A stretch of 64,000 nucleotides of DNA from Variovorax sp. V213 (GCF_041154455.1 NZ_AP028665.1:868001-932000); one strand, 5' to 3'. Shown: positions 43,216 to 52,280, counted from the stretch's first letter. The notes: a model not told the origin generated them from the letters alone. Numbers and translations: made by a program.

Positions 43216-43533
43216 TCAGTCCAGCGAGAGGAACACGCGGCCCGCGTCGATCTTCACGGGGTACGAGCGGATTGCCTCGGTCACAGGGGCGCAGGTCGGC
43301 TTGCCGTCGCGCACGTCGAACTTGCCCTGGTGCAGGGGGCACTCGATCTCGTGCCCTTCCAGGAAGCCCTCGCACAGGCGGGCATGGCCGTGGGTGCACA
43401 CGTTGTCGGTCGCGTAGATCTGGCCGTCCACGTTGTACAGCGCGATGTCGCGCCCGCCGACCAGCATGCCGATGACGTCATCGGTGGGCACCTCGTCCAG
43501 GGGTGCGGCATCGGTCCATTGATATTCGCTCAT
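43216..43533 (-). CDS. Rieske-type [2Fe-2S] ferredoxin of the ring hydroxylase
   Basis: 105 residues with the Rieske ligands CTHGHARL (C-x-H) and CPLHQG (C-x2-H). It shuttles electrons between the reductase and the terminal oxygenase. GAGG precedes the ATG at 43533. It lies eight bases after the small-subunit gene. Confidence 0.92.
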   Translation of the reverse strand: MSEYQWTDAAPLDEVPTDDVIGMLVGGRDIALYNVDGQIYATDNVCTHGHARLCEGFLEGHEIECPLHQGKFDVRDGKPTCAPVTEAIRSYPVKIDAGRVFLSLD

Positions 43534-43541
43534 GGCTGGCC

Positions 43542-44012
43542 TCAAAGGGGATAGATGACGGAGTTGGGGATCATTTCGCTGTCGTAGATGACGTGGCGCG
43601 AGGCGAACTTCAGTCCCTCGGCGGTGCGCACGACGACGTCGATGTAGCGCCCCACGCTGAAGACGCTCGAGAGTTCGGACAGCTTGGTGCGGAACACCGC
43701 GTAGTTGGCTTCGCACTCGAAGCGGTCCGCCTCGGCCTTCAGCACGAGCGGCGTCCCGACGACGTGGCGCTGGTAGTAGGGGTCGTGGAACAAGGTCTCG
43801 CGAATGCCGTAGACGCGGTCCTTCAGCATCCCCTTGCTCTCGAACGACAGCGTGGCAAGCGGAAAGCCGCGGTCGTAGTTCTCGCGCGGCTGCAGGCGGT
43901 AGCTGCAGTCGTCCGTGAAGAATTCCGGCCAGAGTTCCCATTCGCCGGAGCTCACGGCTTGGGCGTAGCGTGCGTAGAGCTGGGTCAGGTCGAAGTAGTC
44001 CTGGAAGTTCAT
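43542..44012 (-). CDS. Ring-hydroxylating oxygenase small (beta) subunit
   Basis: 156 residues of the aromatic-ring-hydroxylating dioxygenase beta family (NTF2-like fold): LYARYAQAVSSGEWELWPEF, FFTDDCSYRLQPREN and FSVGRYIDVVVRTAEG. It supports assembly of the alpha3-beta3 oxygenase. The gene starts one base after the large-subunit stop. Confidence 0.9.
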   Translation of the reverse strand: MNFQDYFDLTQLYARYAQAVSSGEWELWPEFFTDDCSYRLQPRENYDRGFPLATLSFESKGMLKDRVYGIRETLFHDPYYQRHVVGTPLVLKAEADRFECEANYAVFRTKLSELSSVFSVGRYIDVVVRTAEGLKFASRHVIYDSEMIPNSVIYPL

Positions 44013-44013
44013 C

Positions 44014-45279
44014 TCAAGCCTCCATGACCTTGCGCCAGTATTCGTACATGCCCCGGATCAGGGTCTCGGTGACCATGTGGTCCGTGTCGCCGACGTCGCG
44101 TCCGCCAAGCTCGGCGAGCGTGCGGTGGAACGGCTTCTGTTCGAAGCCTTTCTGCGAAAGCTCGATCACCTCCCCGTCGTCGGCCGAGACGAAGCCCGCC
44201 GGCCCGAAGAGATTGGCCTGGCGCAGCCGCCGCAAGGTCATCGCATCGTCGTCGTCCTCGAAGCCGAAGTGCGTCCAGACGAAATCGAAGGCGCCCGGTC
44301 CGCTCGGCTGGATATGCCGGGTCGAGACACTGTTGACCTGCTGCTGGAAGATCACGCTCGGGAACAGCGTCATCATCACCGCCGTGGGGCCGCCCCACCA
44401 TGGCTCGGGCACGATGTCCAGGAAGCGGTCGTCGTTGAGCGTCATGCTTTCCTTGAAGCTCGACACCTGGGTGACCTGGTCTGCCTTGCCGCTGGCGCCG
44501 CGGGTCGAGATCATGGCGGCGTGCCGGTGATGGCTGTCCATCTTCAGCTCCGACTTGTTGTCCGCCCGCCAGAGCCCGAAGGTGACGAACCACGTGTGCA
44601 GCAGGCCCGGGTGGTACGGGTCCTTGATGTTCTCCTGCATCAGCTTCCAGTTGCCGGGAATGCGCTGGCGGTTGTAGCCGAGGATCGTCAGCTTGCGGCC
44701 GTTGAACAGCCGGTCGAAGTAGCCCAGGATCTCCGGGCCCATGAAGTCCTCGAGCGATTCGACGTCCGGATCGAACGACGCGAACACGACGCCGCCGCGC
44801 GTTGCAACCTTCAGCTTGTTGAGGCCGTGGTCGGCAGGCTTGAAGTCAGCCGGCATTCCGCCGTTGACCTTGCCGTCCTGCTTGACGCCGCGGCGAAAGG
44901 GCACCCCCTGCAGGTCGCCGCCAAGCGAATAGTTCCACTGGTGATAGGGGCAGGTGAACCCGCTGGCCTTGCGGTTGCCGTGCCGCTCGCGGCAGAACTG
45001 CATGCCCCGGTGCGCGCACACGTTCTCGACGACGCTGATGGAGCCCTCGGCATCCCGGACCATGATCACCGAGCGTTCGCCGACCACCGTGCGCTTGAAA
45101 TCGCCGACCTCCGGAATCTCGGCCTCCAGGCCCACGTAGCACCAGTGGCCGCGGTAGAAGAGGCGCTCGAGCTCACGCCGGTGCTGGTCGGCATCGGTAT
45201 AGGCCATGAAGGGGATGCGGCTGGTGCCTTTGTCTTCCCAGTGGATCTGCTGCGGAAAGACTGTTGATGTGTCATCCAT
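44014..45279 (-). CDS. Ring-hydroxylating oxygenase large (alpha) subunit, salicylate/anthranilate hydroxylase clade
   Basis: 421 residues starting MDDTSTVFPQQIHWEDKG after a strong AGGAG. Rieske ligands: ENVCAHRGMQF (C-x-H) and FTCPYHQWNY (C-x2-H). Mononuclear iron: ENIKDPYHPGLLHTW. Overall layout (GDFKRTVVGER, LQGVPFRRGV, GGVVFASFD) follows NagG (salicylate 5-hydroxylase) and AndAc (anthranilate dioxygenase). Gene order alpha-beta-ferredoxin-reductase is that of andAcAdAbAa. With a NahR-type regulator alongside, an ortho-substituted benzoate such as salicylate or anthranilate is the probable substrate, but the position of attack cannot be read from the sequence. Confidence 0.88.
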   Translation of the reverse strand: MDDTSTVFPQQIHWEDKGTSRIPFMAYTDADQHRRELERLFYRGHWCYVGLEAEIPEVGDFKRTVVGERSVIMVRDAEGSISVVENVCAHRGMQFCRERHGNRKASGFTCPYHQWNYSLGGDLQGVPFRRGVKQDGKVNGGMPADFKPADHGLNKLKVATRGGVVFASFDPDVESLEDFMGPEILGYFDRLFNGRKLTILGYNRQRIPGNWKLMQENIKDPYHPGLLHTWFVTFGLWRADNKSELKMDSHHRHAAMISTRGASGKADQVTQVSSFKESMTLNDDRFLDIVPEPWWGGPTAVMMTLFPSVIFQQQVNSVSTRHIQPSGPGAFDFVWTHFGFEDDDDAMTLRRLRQANLFGPAGFVSADDGEVIELSQKGFEQKPFHRTLAELGGRDVGDTDHMVTETLIRGMYEYWRKVMEA

Positions 45280-45408
45280 ATTTGTCTCCTGTGCGGCCGT
45301 GTCGCATGGGCCGCTCGTCTCGTGGTACCCGATGATCGGCAGTTCGGCCCCATCGTTCAATAGAATGTGCCGAATACCTCATATAGATTTCGCGAATGGG
45401 AGCTGCCC

Positions 45409-46323
45409 GTGGAGCTCAAGGACATCGACCTCAACCTGCTGGTTGTTTTCAACCAGCTGCTCATCGATCGACGGGTGTCGAAGGTGGCGACGAATCTCGG
45501 CCTTTCCCAGCCGGGCGTGAGCAATGCGCTGGCGCGCCTGCGCAAGCTGACCGACGACCCCCTGTTTCTTCGAACACCGAAGGGCATGGAGCCGACACCC
45601 TTCGCCGAGCAACTGGCCGAGCCGACCGCGAGCGCCCTGCAAACGATCCATGCCGCGATCAACCAGCGAAGCTCATTCGATCCAGCCACCTCGACGCGCG
45701 CCTTCACCATCGGCATGACCGACATCGGGGAGATCTATTTCCTGCCCAAACTGATGAAGGAGCTGGCGCGCGTCGCACCAGGGCTCTCGCTCAGCACCGT
45801 TCGCAACACGGCGGTCAATCTCCAGGACGAAATGGAGTCGGGCCATGTCACCCTGGCCATCGGCTTGCTGCCGCAGCTCAAGAGCGGCTATTTCCAGCGG
45901 CGATTGTTCAAGCAGCACTACGTCTGCATGTTTCGCCGCGGCCACGCGCTCGACAAGCGGCAGATCTCGCTGTCCGAGTTCTCGCAAGCTGACCACGTGG
46001 TCGTGATTTCGGAGGGAACCGGCCACGGCAAGGCGGACGAGCTTCTCAGCCGCAAGAAGATCGTTCGCAAGGTCGTCCTGACCGTTCCGCACTACGTGGC
46101 GGTCGGCCATATCCTGCACGACTCCGACCTGGTGGCAACAGTCCCCGAGCGGCTCGCCCAGGCCTTGGCCGAACCGTTCGGACTGGCATATGTCCGCCAT
46201 CCGGCCAAGCTACCCGAGATTGCGATCAACCTGTTCTGGCACGGCCGGTATCACCGGGATCCCGCGGTCGCCTGGATGCGTGCCTTGATCATCCGGCTTC
46301 ATGGGGAAGGTGCGCCCGGTTGA
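45409..46323 (+). CDS. NahR/NagR/DntR-type LysR regulator
   Basis: 304 residues from a GTG at 45409 with GGGAG six bases upstream. The N-terminus (ELKDIDLNLLVVFNQLLIDR, then SKVATNLGLSQPGVSNALAR, GMEPTPFAEQLAEP) is characteristic of NahR/NagR/DntR, which respond to salicylate or nitroaromatic inducers. It is divergent from the ring-hydroxylase operon, with 129 bases for a shared promoter. A longer frame from 45367 lacks support. Confidence 0.9.
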   Translation: MELKDIDLNLLVVFNQLLIDRRVSKVATNLGLSQPGVSNALARLRKLTDDPLFLRTPKGMEPTPFAEQLAEPTASALQTIHAAINQRSSFDPATSTRAFTIGMTDIGEIYFLPKLMKELARVAPGLSLSTVRNTAVNLQDEMESGHVTLAIGLLPQLKSGYFQRRLFKQHYVCMFRRGHALDKRQISLSEFSQADHVVVISEGTGHGKADELLSRKKIVRKVVLTVPHYVAVGHILHDSDLVATVPERLAQALAEPFGLAYVRHPAKLPEIAINLFWHGRYHRDPAVAWMRALIIRLHGEGAPG

Positions 46324-46558
46324 ACTTGCGCCGGCTTCCTCGGCTTCGTCAGCGAGTATGTTCGTAAACCTGAAGCGGCCGCGTCGGGGCTTGCGGCCAG
46401 CAGGAATTGGCCGTCAGCCACCCGCCGCCGCGTCCAGCCAACCAGCCGCCGCACCGTTGCGACACTGCGATGGTTATTCAATTGAAATTGGCGGTCGCGT
46501 GGGCAGCGTTCCCATGGCTGGTTACAGGAGCTTGCAACGCTCTTATGGCACGCCGTTC

Positions 46559-46587
46559 TTGCCAAATTTTGCCAATCTTTTTAAGAT
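46559..46587 (+). promoter_or_regulatory. Probable sigma70 promoter of the parDE pair
   Basis: TTGCCA (46559-46564) and TAAGAT (46582-46587) are separated by 17 bases in an AT-rich island just ahead of the antitoxin start. The match is moderate (4/6 in each element). Confidence 0.4.
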
Positions 46588-46594
46588 AACGCGC

Positions 46595-46846
46595 ATGGGC
46601 ACCATGAACATTTCGCTTCCTGACTCTCTCAAGTCTTTCGTCGATGAGCAGGTGATTCAGCGCGGCTATGGCACCAGCAGCGAGTACGTGCGCGAATTGA
46701 TCCGCAAGGATGCAGATCGGCTGCAGTTGCGCGAGCTGCTCCTGGAGGGGGCGGCTTCCCTTCCGGCGGCTCCAAACGGCGCCCAGTATTTCGGCTCCCT
46801 GCGCGAGCGTGTGCGTGTTCGCGCGCGATCCACTGATCGCGAGTGA
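46595..46846 (+). CDS. parD: ParD-family antitoxin
   Basis: 83 residues: an N-terminal ribbon-helix-helix (MNISLPDSLKSFVDEQVIQR then GYGTSSEYVRELIRKD) and a charged C-terminal tail that would wrap the toxin. The start at 46595 (MGTMN) or 46604 is possible. Its stop overlaps the GTG start of parE by four bases. Confidence 0.88.
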   Translation: MGTMNISLPDSLKSFVDEQVIQRGYGTSSEYVRELIRKDADRLQLRELLLEGAASLPAAPNGAQYFGSLRERVRVRARSTDRE

Positions 46847-47187
46847 AGTCCAAGCCAGTCATCGCCCGTGAGCGGGCAAACCTGGATATCGACTCGGCTA
46901 TCGACTACTACCTTGGCGAAGACGCCGAGCAAGCGGCATTGGGTTTCATTGACGCGTTGGAACGCGCATATGCCCACATCGGCCGCTTCCCCGCGACGGG
47001 CGCTACTCGCTACGCGCACGAGCTGAATCTTCCCGGGCTACGCACCTGGCCGCTGACGCGTTACCCCTTTTTGATCTTCTACGTCGAGCGCGGTGATCAC
47101 ATTGACGTCTGGCGCGTGCTTCGTGGGCAGCGAGACATTCCCGCCTGGATGACTGCCGAAGTTGGCACAAACGGCGCCCCGAAGTAG
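46843..47187 (+). CDS. parE: ParE-family toxin
   Basis: 114 residues of the RelE/ParE superfamily: ARERANLDIDSAIDYYL, FPATGATRYAHELNLPGLRT and FLIFYVERGDHIDVWRVLRG. ParE toxins block DNA gyrase. It starts with GTG inside the antitoxin stop. The pair sits between the NahR-like gene and an IS21 remnant and may stabilise the surrounding accessory DNA. Confidence 0.88.
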   Translation: MKSKPVIARERANLDIDSAIDYYLGEDAEQAALGFIDALERAYAHIGRFPATGATRYAHELNLPGLRTWPLTRYPFLIFYVERGDHIDVWRVLRGQRDIPAWMTAEVGTNGAPK

Positions 47188-47243
47188 TTTCTATGCAAGC
47201 AATCGTGGCCTGAAAGGGACTGCGTTGGCGTTCTTAGAATCCA

Positions 47244-47501
47244 GTGTGGATCTGTCGCAGATTGCGTCGCTGTTTCCGCGATTTGGCGGCCTCGACCGCG
47301 AGCCCGGGTCGCGAGCTTGTCGGCATAGGGATCAAGCTTGCTCGAACTCGCCCGCTTGGCGTAGCGCGGCTCTTCTTCGCCGGCTCGCAGGCACCTTCTT
47401 GCGGTGTTGCGAGACAGGCTTGTACGTCTGGCTATCTCGCGTATGGATAGCCGGGTTACCAGTCGCAGTCGATCGCGTAGCTGCGCGATCCGGTCCTGCA
47501 T
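47244..47501 (-). pseudogene. IS21-family IstA transposase 5' fragment
   Basis: The minus strand encodes an IstA N-terminus (LSIREIARRTSLSRNTARRC, EEEPRYAKRASSSKLDPYAD), then a one-base insertion shifts the frame. It ends at CAGATCCACAC (complement 47244-47254). This is the same codon where the second IstA fragment near 60 kb ends. No IstB or intact element is present. Confidence 0.7.
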
Positions 47502-47599
47502 TGTTCAACTGCCTGCAATCTTCCATCAATCGGTCAGTGCAATCCGTCCCCGCAGGGCTTGCGCCATTCCTGACTGAATCGGGCGTTTTATCAGTCGTC

Positions 47600-47896
47600 C
47601 TATTCAGGTGGCGCAAACAGCGCCCGATAGGCGGGCGACATCAGCTTCGCGATTTGCGGCCACTGTCGATCCCAGAAGGGACCAGCGGGGATCAACGAAG
47701 GGTCAAGAGCGTCGGCCACGTGAATGCCATGGCGTTTGGCAACCTTTTTACCGGCATCATCGCGGGCAAGCTTCACGACTTCCTTGAAAAACGCTTGCAG
47801 CGGACTGCGTCCAGAGCGTGTTTCCTTGATGTCGTGCTTCGCCGCCTCAGCGCGCAGAAATTCGCGTGCAACATCGATAGCTAAGTGCAATTGCAT
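47600..47896 (-). CDS. Hypothetical protein, possible transferred-DNA relic
   Basis: 98 residues (MQLHLAIDVAREFLRAEAAK, then KETRSGRSPLQAFFKEVV and GHFWDRQWPQ-like C-terminus PAGPFWDRQWPQIAKLM). Composition is protein-like and an AAGGG lies before the ATG, but no family is recognised. An upstream TTG at 47926 would add ten residues. It lies between an IS21 remnant and a LysR gene; about 240 bases on its left flank the next gene without features. Confidence 0.4.
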   Translation of the reverse strand: MQLHLAIDVAREFLRAEAAKHDIKETRSGRSPLQAFFKEVVKLARDDAGKKVAKRHGIHVADALDPSLIPAGPFWDRQWPQIAKLMSPAYRALFAPPE

Positions 47897-48136
47897 CTGG
47901 CCCTTTTCGTTCTGCTTTTCTCTCAACTCATGGAGGTTGACGAGCCTGCTGCGCAGGACGTGAGCTCATGCATGACCGGAACGTCACATCCGCTCGCTCC
48001 GCCGTGACGGCACCAGCGCGCAGGTGAATCTGTCAGAAAATCAACATCACGCGAAATGGCTGCGACACCTTCGGACACGGCGACCTCATAGTGTTCGACC
48101 CATAGCGCCAGGGCCTGGCCGCCGACAAGGATGTGC

Positions 48137-49105
48137 CTACGCCTCGGTCTCGAAGGGCACCCTCAGCGAGTCGAACAGGGTGACGAACACGCTGCGCAGC
48201 CACTCGCTGCCGGGGTCGCGATGGAATCTCTGATGCCACGTCATTGAGACATCGAAAGCCGGGAACTGCACCGGCGGCTCCACGAGCTGCAACTGCATAT
48301 GGGGCGCGACCACCGCCCCCAGGTTGCTGGGCACCACGCCAATCATGTCGGTGCTCGCGACGATGGGCCCCACGCACAGGAAGCTGTGGACTCTCAGTGC
48401 CACCCTTGCCTTGATGCGGCTCCCTGACAGCACCTTCTCCACGGCCGCGGCGTGCTGCATTCCTTCGGGGCCTGCCACCACATGCGCCAGTTCCCGTAGC
48501 TGGTCGCGGCGCAGCTTGCCCTTGACGCCGGGGTGATCCTTGCGGGCCACGTACACGAACTGTTCGCGAAACAGGCGGCGCTGGTGCATCTGCTTGCCCA
48601 GGTCGCTGAGATAGCCCACCGCGAGATCGATCTGGCCCGACGCCAACCCGTCGAACAGCTCGCCCCCGCTCGGCGGCACGACCTCGATGACGACCTGCGG
48701 GGCCACCTCGGCCAGGTGCCGCATCAGGCGTGGAAGAAACAGCCGCTCGCCGATGTCGCTCATGGAGATCCTGAACGTGCGTGCCTCCTCGGCTTGACTG
48801 AAGGTAGGCCGGTAGACGGTGGAGCGGAGGATCTCGAGCGCCGAGCTCACGGGAGACACCAGCGAGTCGGCAAAGGGCGTCGGCACCACGCCGCGCTGTT
48901 GCCGGACGAACAAGGCATCCCCATACATCTCCCGAAGCCGTCCAAGGCCCCGGCTGACCGCCGGCTGCGTCAGGCCGAGCTGCGATCCGGCCGCGGTCAG
49001 GTTTCGCGTGCGGTAGACGGTTTCGAAGAGTTCGAGCAGGTTGAGATCGACCTGCCGCGACAGGAGACGGGCAGGGCGGCCTGCCTTGATATTCGCTAAT
49101 GACAT
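48137..49105 (-). CDS. LysR-family regulator of the meta-cleavage operon
   Basis: 322 residues with an HTH (LNLLELFETVYRTRNLTAAG, QLGLTQPAVSRGLGRLRE) and effector domain (RTFRISMSDIGERLFLPRLM). It belongs to the NahR/NodD-like side of LysR, as shown by VDLNLLELF and VPTPFADSL. It is divergent from the extradiol dioxygenase gene across 81 bases, so it is the probable activator of the lower pathway. A second, distinct LysR sits at the upper pathway. Confidence 0.88.
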   Translation of the reverse strand: MSLANIKAGRPARLLSRQVDLNLLELFETVYRTRNLTAAGSQLGLTQPAVSRGLGRLREMYGDALFVRQQRGVVPTPFADSLVSPVSSALEILRSTVYRPTFSQAEEARTFRISMSDIGERLFLPRLMRHLAEVAPQVVIEVVPPSGGELFDGLASGQIDLAVGYLSDLGKQMHQRRLFREQFVYVARKDHPGVKGKLRRDQLRELAHVVAGPEGMQHAAAVEKVLSGSRIKARVALRVHSFLCVGPIVASTDMIGVVPSNLGAVVAPHMQLQLVEPPVQFPAFDVSMTWHQRFHRDPGSEWLRSVFVTLFDSLRVPFETEA

Positions 49106-49114
49106 ATCACGAAT
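49091..49114. promoter_or_regulatory. Candidate LysR-type operator
   Basis: ATTCG (49091-49095) and CGAAT (49110-49114) form an inverted repeat overlapping the LysR start, in the AT-rich gap before the extradiol dioxygenase gene. The position suits autoregulation, but short arms make it tentative. Confidence 0.35.
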
Positions 49115-49186
49115 TCTATTTTTTCATTTCCGGAATGTCATCGATTTTTCTAAAGTGCCGGCAACCCCAGCAAAAGGAGACATGCG

Positions 49187-50056
49187 GTGATCAACCTGCT
49201 CGATATTCGTTACGTGCGCCTCGGAACCCGGCAGCGTGACCAGGCGGACCTCTTTGCGCGCGAGATGCTCGGCCTGGAGCGTGCAAGGCAGGAGGCGGGC
49301 GCCTCGTACTTCCGCAGCGACAGTCGCGATCACACCCTGGTGTACTTCGACGGCGACCCTGCCGACCACACGGTGGGCTTCGAGTTGCGCACCGCCGATG
49401 AACTGGACGCGGCCGCTGCGGAACTCAGCAACGCCGGTGTCGAGGTTCGCCTCGGTTCCGCGGACGAATGCGAGCAACGCCGCGTGCGCAGCTTTATCCA
49501 CTTCAGGGATCCCACCGGCAACAAGATCGATCTCGTCGTCGGCCCCCACCATAGCGGGCGCCGCTACTTTCCGTCGCGTGATGCCGGCATCACGGGCTTC
49601 AGCCATGTCGGGCTGTGCACGACCGACGCCCAGCGCGACGAGCGCTTCTGGACCCAGGTGCTCGGGGCGCGCGTGAGTGACCGCATCGGCGATGCGCCAC
49701 TGCTGCGGATCGACGAGGTGCATCACAAGGTGGCCATGTTTCCGACGACCCGCTCGGGCGTGCAGCACGTCAACCACCAGGTCGAAAGCGTGGACGACAT
49801 CATGCGCGCCTGGTACATGCTCCAGAAGAAGGGGGTCAGGATCGCCTTCGGCCCGGGTCGCCACCCGACCTCCGGCGCGCGCTTTCTTTACTTCTACGGA
49901 CCGGACGGAATGATCTTCGAGTACTCCACCGGCGTGCGCTTGATCACCGCGGAAGAGGAGCAGACCTACCAGCCGCGGCAGTTTCCCCGCGGAAACGAAT
50001 CGTTCTGCATGTGGGGGGCCGTGCCCGACATCGCAGAGTTTCGCGATCCCGCCTGA
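49187..50056 (+). CDS. Type I extradiol ring-cleavage dioxygenase
   Basis: 289 residues from a GTG with AGGAG seven bases upstream. Two vicinal-oxygen-chelate modules; iron ligands appear in TGFSHVGLCTTD (first His), HVNHQV (second His) and GMIFEYSTG (Glu). RFLYFYGPDG contains the usual active-site Tyr. It cleaves a catechol next to the hydroxyls. The sequence seems nearer CmtC-like enzymes for 3-carboxylated catechols than XylE-type catechol 2,3-dioxygenases, and the following gene supports this, but substrate needs testing. Confidence 0.85.
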   Translation: MINLLDIRYVRLGTRQRDQADLFAREMLGLERARQEAGASYFRSDSRDHTLVYFDGDPADHTVGFELRTADELDAAAAELSNAGVEVRLGSADECEQRRVRSFIHFRDPTGNKIDLVVGPHHSGRRYFPSRDAGITGFSHVGLCTTDAQRDERFWTQVLGARVSDRIGDAPLLRIDEVHHKVAMFPTTRSGVQHVNHQVESVDDIMRAWYMLQKKGVRIAFGPGRHPTSGARFLYFYGPDGMIFEYSTGVRLITAEEEQTYQPRQFPRGNESFCMWGAVPDIAEFRDPA

Positions 50057-50067
50057 GGGGCATCACC

Positions 50068-50766
50068 TTGAACGCTACTCCAGCCGTTCAGCGCGAACTG
50101 CGCATTGCTGCCCGCGCGTTGGCGCGTCACGGCCTGGCACACGCCTATGGCCATTGCAGCGTCCGCCTCGACGAGGGCCACTTCCTGGTGTGTGCCTCGC
50201 GGCCGATGGGCCTGATCGGCCCTGGCGAGCCGGGCACCGTCGTACCTGTGACCGGGGCGTTACCGGCAGGTGTGCTGGGCGAGGTTCGATTGCACCAGCA
50301 GATCTATCAGCGCCGCGCGCACGTTCATGCCGTGACTCGCACGATGCCGCCCTTGCTCATGGCGCTGGGCACCGCACGCCGCACGCCCCGCACTCGCCAT
50401 GGGATGGGCGCCTACTTTGGTGCCGGTGCGGCCTTGTGGGACGACCCGCAACTCGTGCGGGACGACGAACGGGCCGCAGCGGTGATCGACGCGATGGGAA
50501 GCGCCAATGCGATCGTGATGCGCGGCAATGGCGTGCTGGTCGCGAGCGACTCGCTCGCCAAGGCGGTGGTGCTGACCTGGTATCTCGAGGACGCGGCGCG
50601 GATCGAGCTTGCCGTGCTGGCGGCCGGCTTGGAGGACGAATCGGTCGTGCTCGATGCGGCCGAGCGTGACCGGCGAGCCACCGATGCCGGTGGCATTTTC
50701 GAACGAATGTGGGAGTACCTCACCGCGGGGGACCCAGAGATCAACTTCCAGGAGGCACAACCGTGA
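50068..50766 (+). CDS. Class II aldolase/adducin-fold protein, candidate ring-cleavage-product decarboxylase (CmtD-like)
   Basis: 232 residues; the start is taken as TTG at 50068, with GAGGGG eight bases upstream, because the longer GTG frame overlaps the dioxygenase. Motifs: ARALARHGLAHAYGHCSVRL, metal HxH in RRAHVHAVTRTMP and SANAIVMRGNGVLVASDS. In the p-cumate pathway CmtD of this family decarboxylates the carboxylated ring-fission product made by CmtC. Placement between the extradiol dioxygenase and the semialdehyde dehydrogenase makes the same step likely. Its stop overlaps the next start. Confidence 0.75.
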   Translation: MNATPAVQRELRIAARALARHGLAHAYGHCSVRLDEGHFLVCASRPMGLIGPGEPGTVVPVTGALPAGVLGEVRLHQQIYQRRAHVHAVTRTMPPLLMALGTARRTPRTRHGMGAYFGAGAALWDDPQLVRDDERAAAVIDAMGSANAIVMRGNGVLVASDSLAKAVVLTWYLEDAARIELAVLAAGLEDESVVLDAAERDRRATDAGGIFERMWEYLTAGDPEINFQEAQP

Positions 50767-52232
50767 TTCTCAATTTCATCAACGGCGAATACCGCGAGGG
50801 GCGCGGCGGCCGGAGCTTCGACGACATCAACCCTGTCGACGGCTCGCTCATCGACAAGGTCAGCGAGGCCGGGCGCGAGGACGTGGACGACGCGGTGCGC
50901 GCAGCCCGCGAGGCGCTCCATGGCCCTTGGGGCTCCCTCAAGCTCGCGCAACGCTGCGACCTGCTGTATGCGCTTGCCGCGGAGATCGACCGCCGCGCGG
51001 AGGACTTCCTTGCCGCTGAAGTGGCGGACACCGGCAAGCCGCGCTCGCTGGCATCGCATCTCGACATTCCGCGAGGCGCGGCGAACTTCCGCGTGTTTGC
51101 GGATGTGGTGCGCAATGTGCCGACAGAGAGCTTTGCCAGCCATGCGCCGGATGGCAAGCCCGCGTTGAACTATGCATCGAGACGGCCAAAGGGCGTCGTG
51201 GCCGTGGTGTGCCCGTGGAACCTGCCGCTGCTGCTGATGACGTGGAAGGTCGGGCCCGCGCTGGCGTGCGGCAACACCGTCGTCGTCAAGCCTTCGGAGG
51301 AGACGCCTGCCACCGCGGCGCTGCTGGGTGAAGTCATGAACGGCGTGGGCATCCCCAAGGGGGTCTACAACGTGGTGCACGGCTTCGGCCCGGACTCCGC
51401 TGGCGAATATCTCACCACGCATCCGGACATCGACGCGGTCACATTCACGGGAGAGACGCGCACGGGCGCCGCGATCATGCGGGCGGCTGCGGAAGGCATC
51501 AAGCCGGTCTCGATGGAACTCGGCGGCAAGAACGCCGCGGTGGTGTTCGAGGATGCGGACCTGGACGTGACCATCGCCGGCCTGACCCGCTCGGTCTTCG
51601 AGAACTCGGGCCAGGTCTGCCTGGGTACCGAGCGGGTGTACGTGCAGCGCCCGGTGTTCGACGCCGTCGTGCAGCGGCTGGCTGCCGCAGCGGCACGCCT
51701 GAAGCCGGGCCGGCCCGACGATCCCGAAGCCAATTTCGGGCCCCTTGTCTCGGCGGAGCATCAGGCCAAGGTCCTGGGCTACTACGCCCTGGCGAGGGAT
51801 GAGGGCGCCTCTGTCGTCCATGGCGGCGGCGTGCCGAAGGTACCGTCTGCGCTCAAGGCTGGCGCCTGGATCGAGCCAACGGTGTGGACGGGCCTGCCCC
51901 ATGGCTCGCGCGTGGCCAGCGAAGAGATCTTCGGCCCGTGCTGTTGCGTCATCCCGTTCGATCGCGAATCCGAGGCACTCCAGATGGCGAACGACACGCG
52001 ATACGGCCTGGCCGCGTCCGTCTACACGCAGGACGTCGACCGGGCACATCGCTTCGCGAACGCCTTGAAGGTGGGCGTCGTGTGGGTCAACACATGGTTC
52101 CTGCGCGACCTGCGCACGGCCTTCGGCGGCTCCGGCGCATCCGGCATCGGCCGCGAGGGAGGCGTTCACTCGCTCGAGTTCTATACCGAGCTTTCCAACG
52201 TTTGCATCAAGTTCAACGGAGCGGCGCAATGA
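50763..52232 (+). CDS. 2-hydroxymuconic semialdehyde dehydrogenase (XylG/DmpC type)
   Basis: 489 residues of aldehyde dehydrogenase, starting with GTG inside the previous stop and AGGAGG just upstream. Motifs: AVVCPWNLPLLLMTWKVGPA, general-base Glu in MELGGKNAAVVFEDAD and nucleophilic Cys in ENSGQVCLGTERVY; a terminal YTELSNVCIKF. It oxidises the ring-fission semialdehyde to the 4-oxalocrotonate enol with NAD+. Confidence 0.9.
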   Translation: MILNFINGEYREGRGGRSFDDINPVDGSLIDKVSEAGREDVDDAVRAAREALHGPWGSLKLAQRCDLLYALAAEIDRRAEDFLAAEVADTGKPRSLASHLDIPRGAANFRVFADVVRNVPTESFASHAPDGKPALNYASRRPKGVVAVVCPWNLPLLLMTWKVGPALACGNTVVVKPSEETPATAALLGEVMNGVGIPKGVYNVVHGFGPDSAGEYLTTHPDIDAVTFTGETRTGAAIMRAAAEGIKPVSMELGGKNAAVVFEDADLDVTIAGLTRSVFENSGQVCLGTERVYVQRPVFDAVVQRLAAAAARLKPGRPDDPEANFGPLVSAEHQAKVLGYYALARDEGASVVHGGGVPKVPSALKAGAWIEPTVWTGLPHGSRVASEEIFGPCCCVIPFDRESEALQMANDTRYGLAASVYTQDVDRAHRFANALKVGVVWVNTWFLRDLRTAFGGSGASGIGREGGVHSLEFYTELSNVCIKFNGAAQ

Positions 52233-52260
52233 GCGCCGCCCGGCCGCCCGAAGGCGCTCG

Positions 52261-52280
52261 CCCCCTCCTTCAGGAGGGGG
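52261..52280. repeat. Intercistronic hairpin repeat within the meta operon
   Basis: CCCCCTCC and GGAGGGGG pair around TTCA in the 90-base gap between the dehydrogenase and hydratase genes, the only sizeable gap in an otherwise overlapping operon. The flanking text ends in a G-run (CTGGGGGAGGTTCC). This looks like a dispersed palindromic repeat of the type common in this bacterial group, and may affect mRNA stability. Confidence 0.5.

Noticed and set aside
49182..49190. ATG CGG TGA three-codon frame overlapping the extradiol dioxygenase GTG start
   Set aside because: It could act as a minimal upstream frame, but the Shine-Dalgarno spacing fits the GTG and not this ATG; most likely chance.
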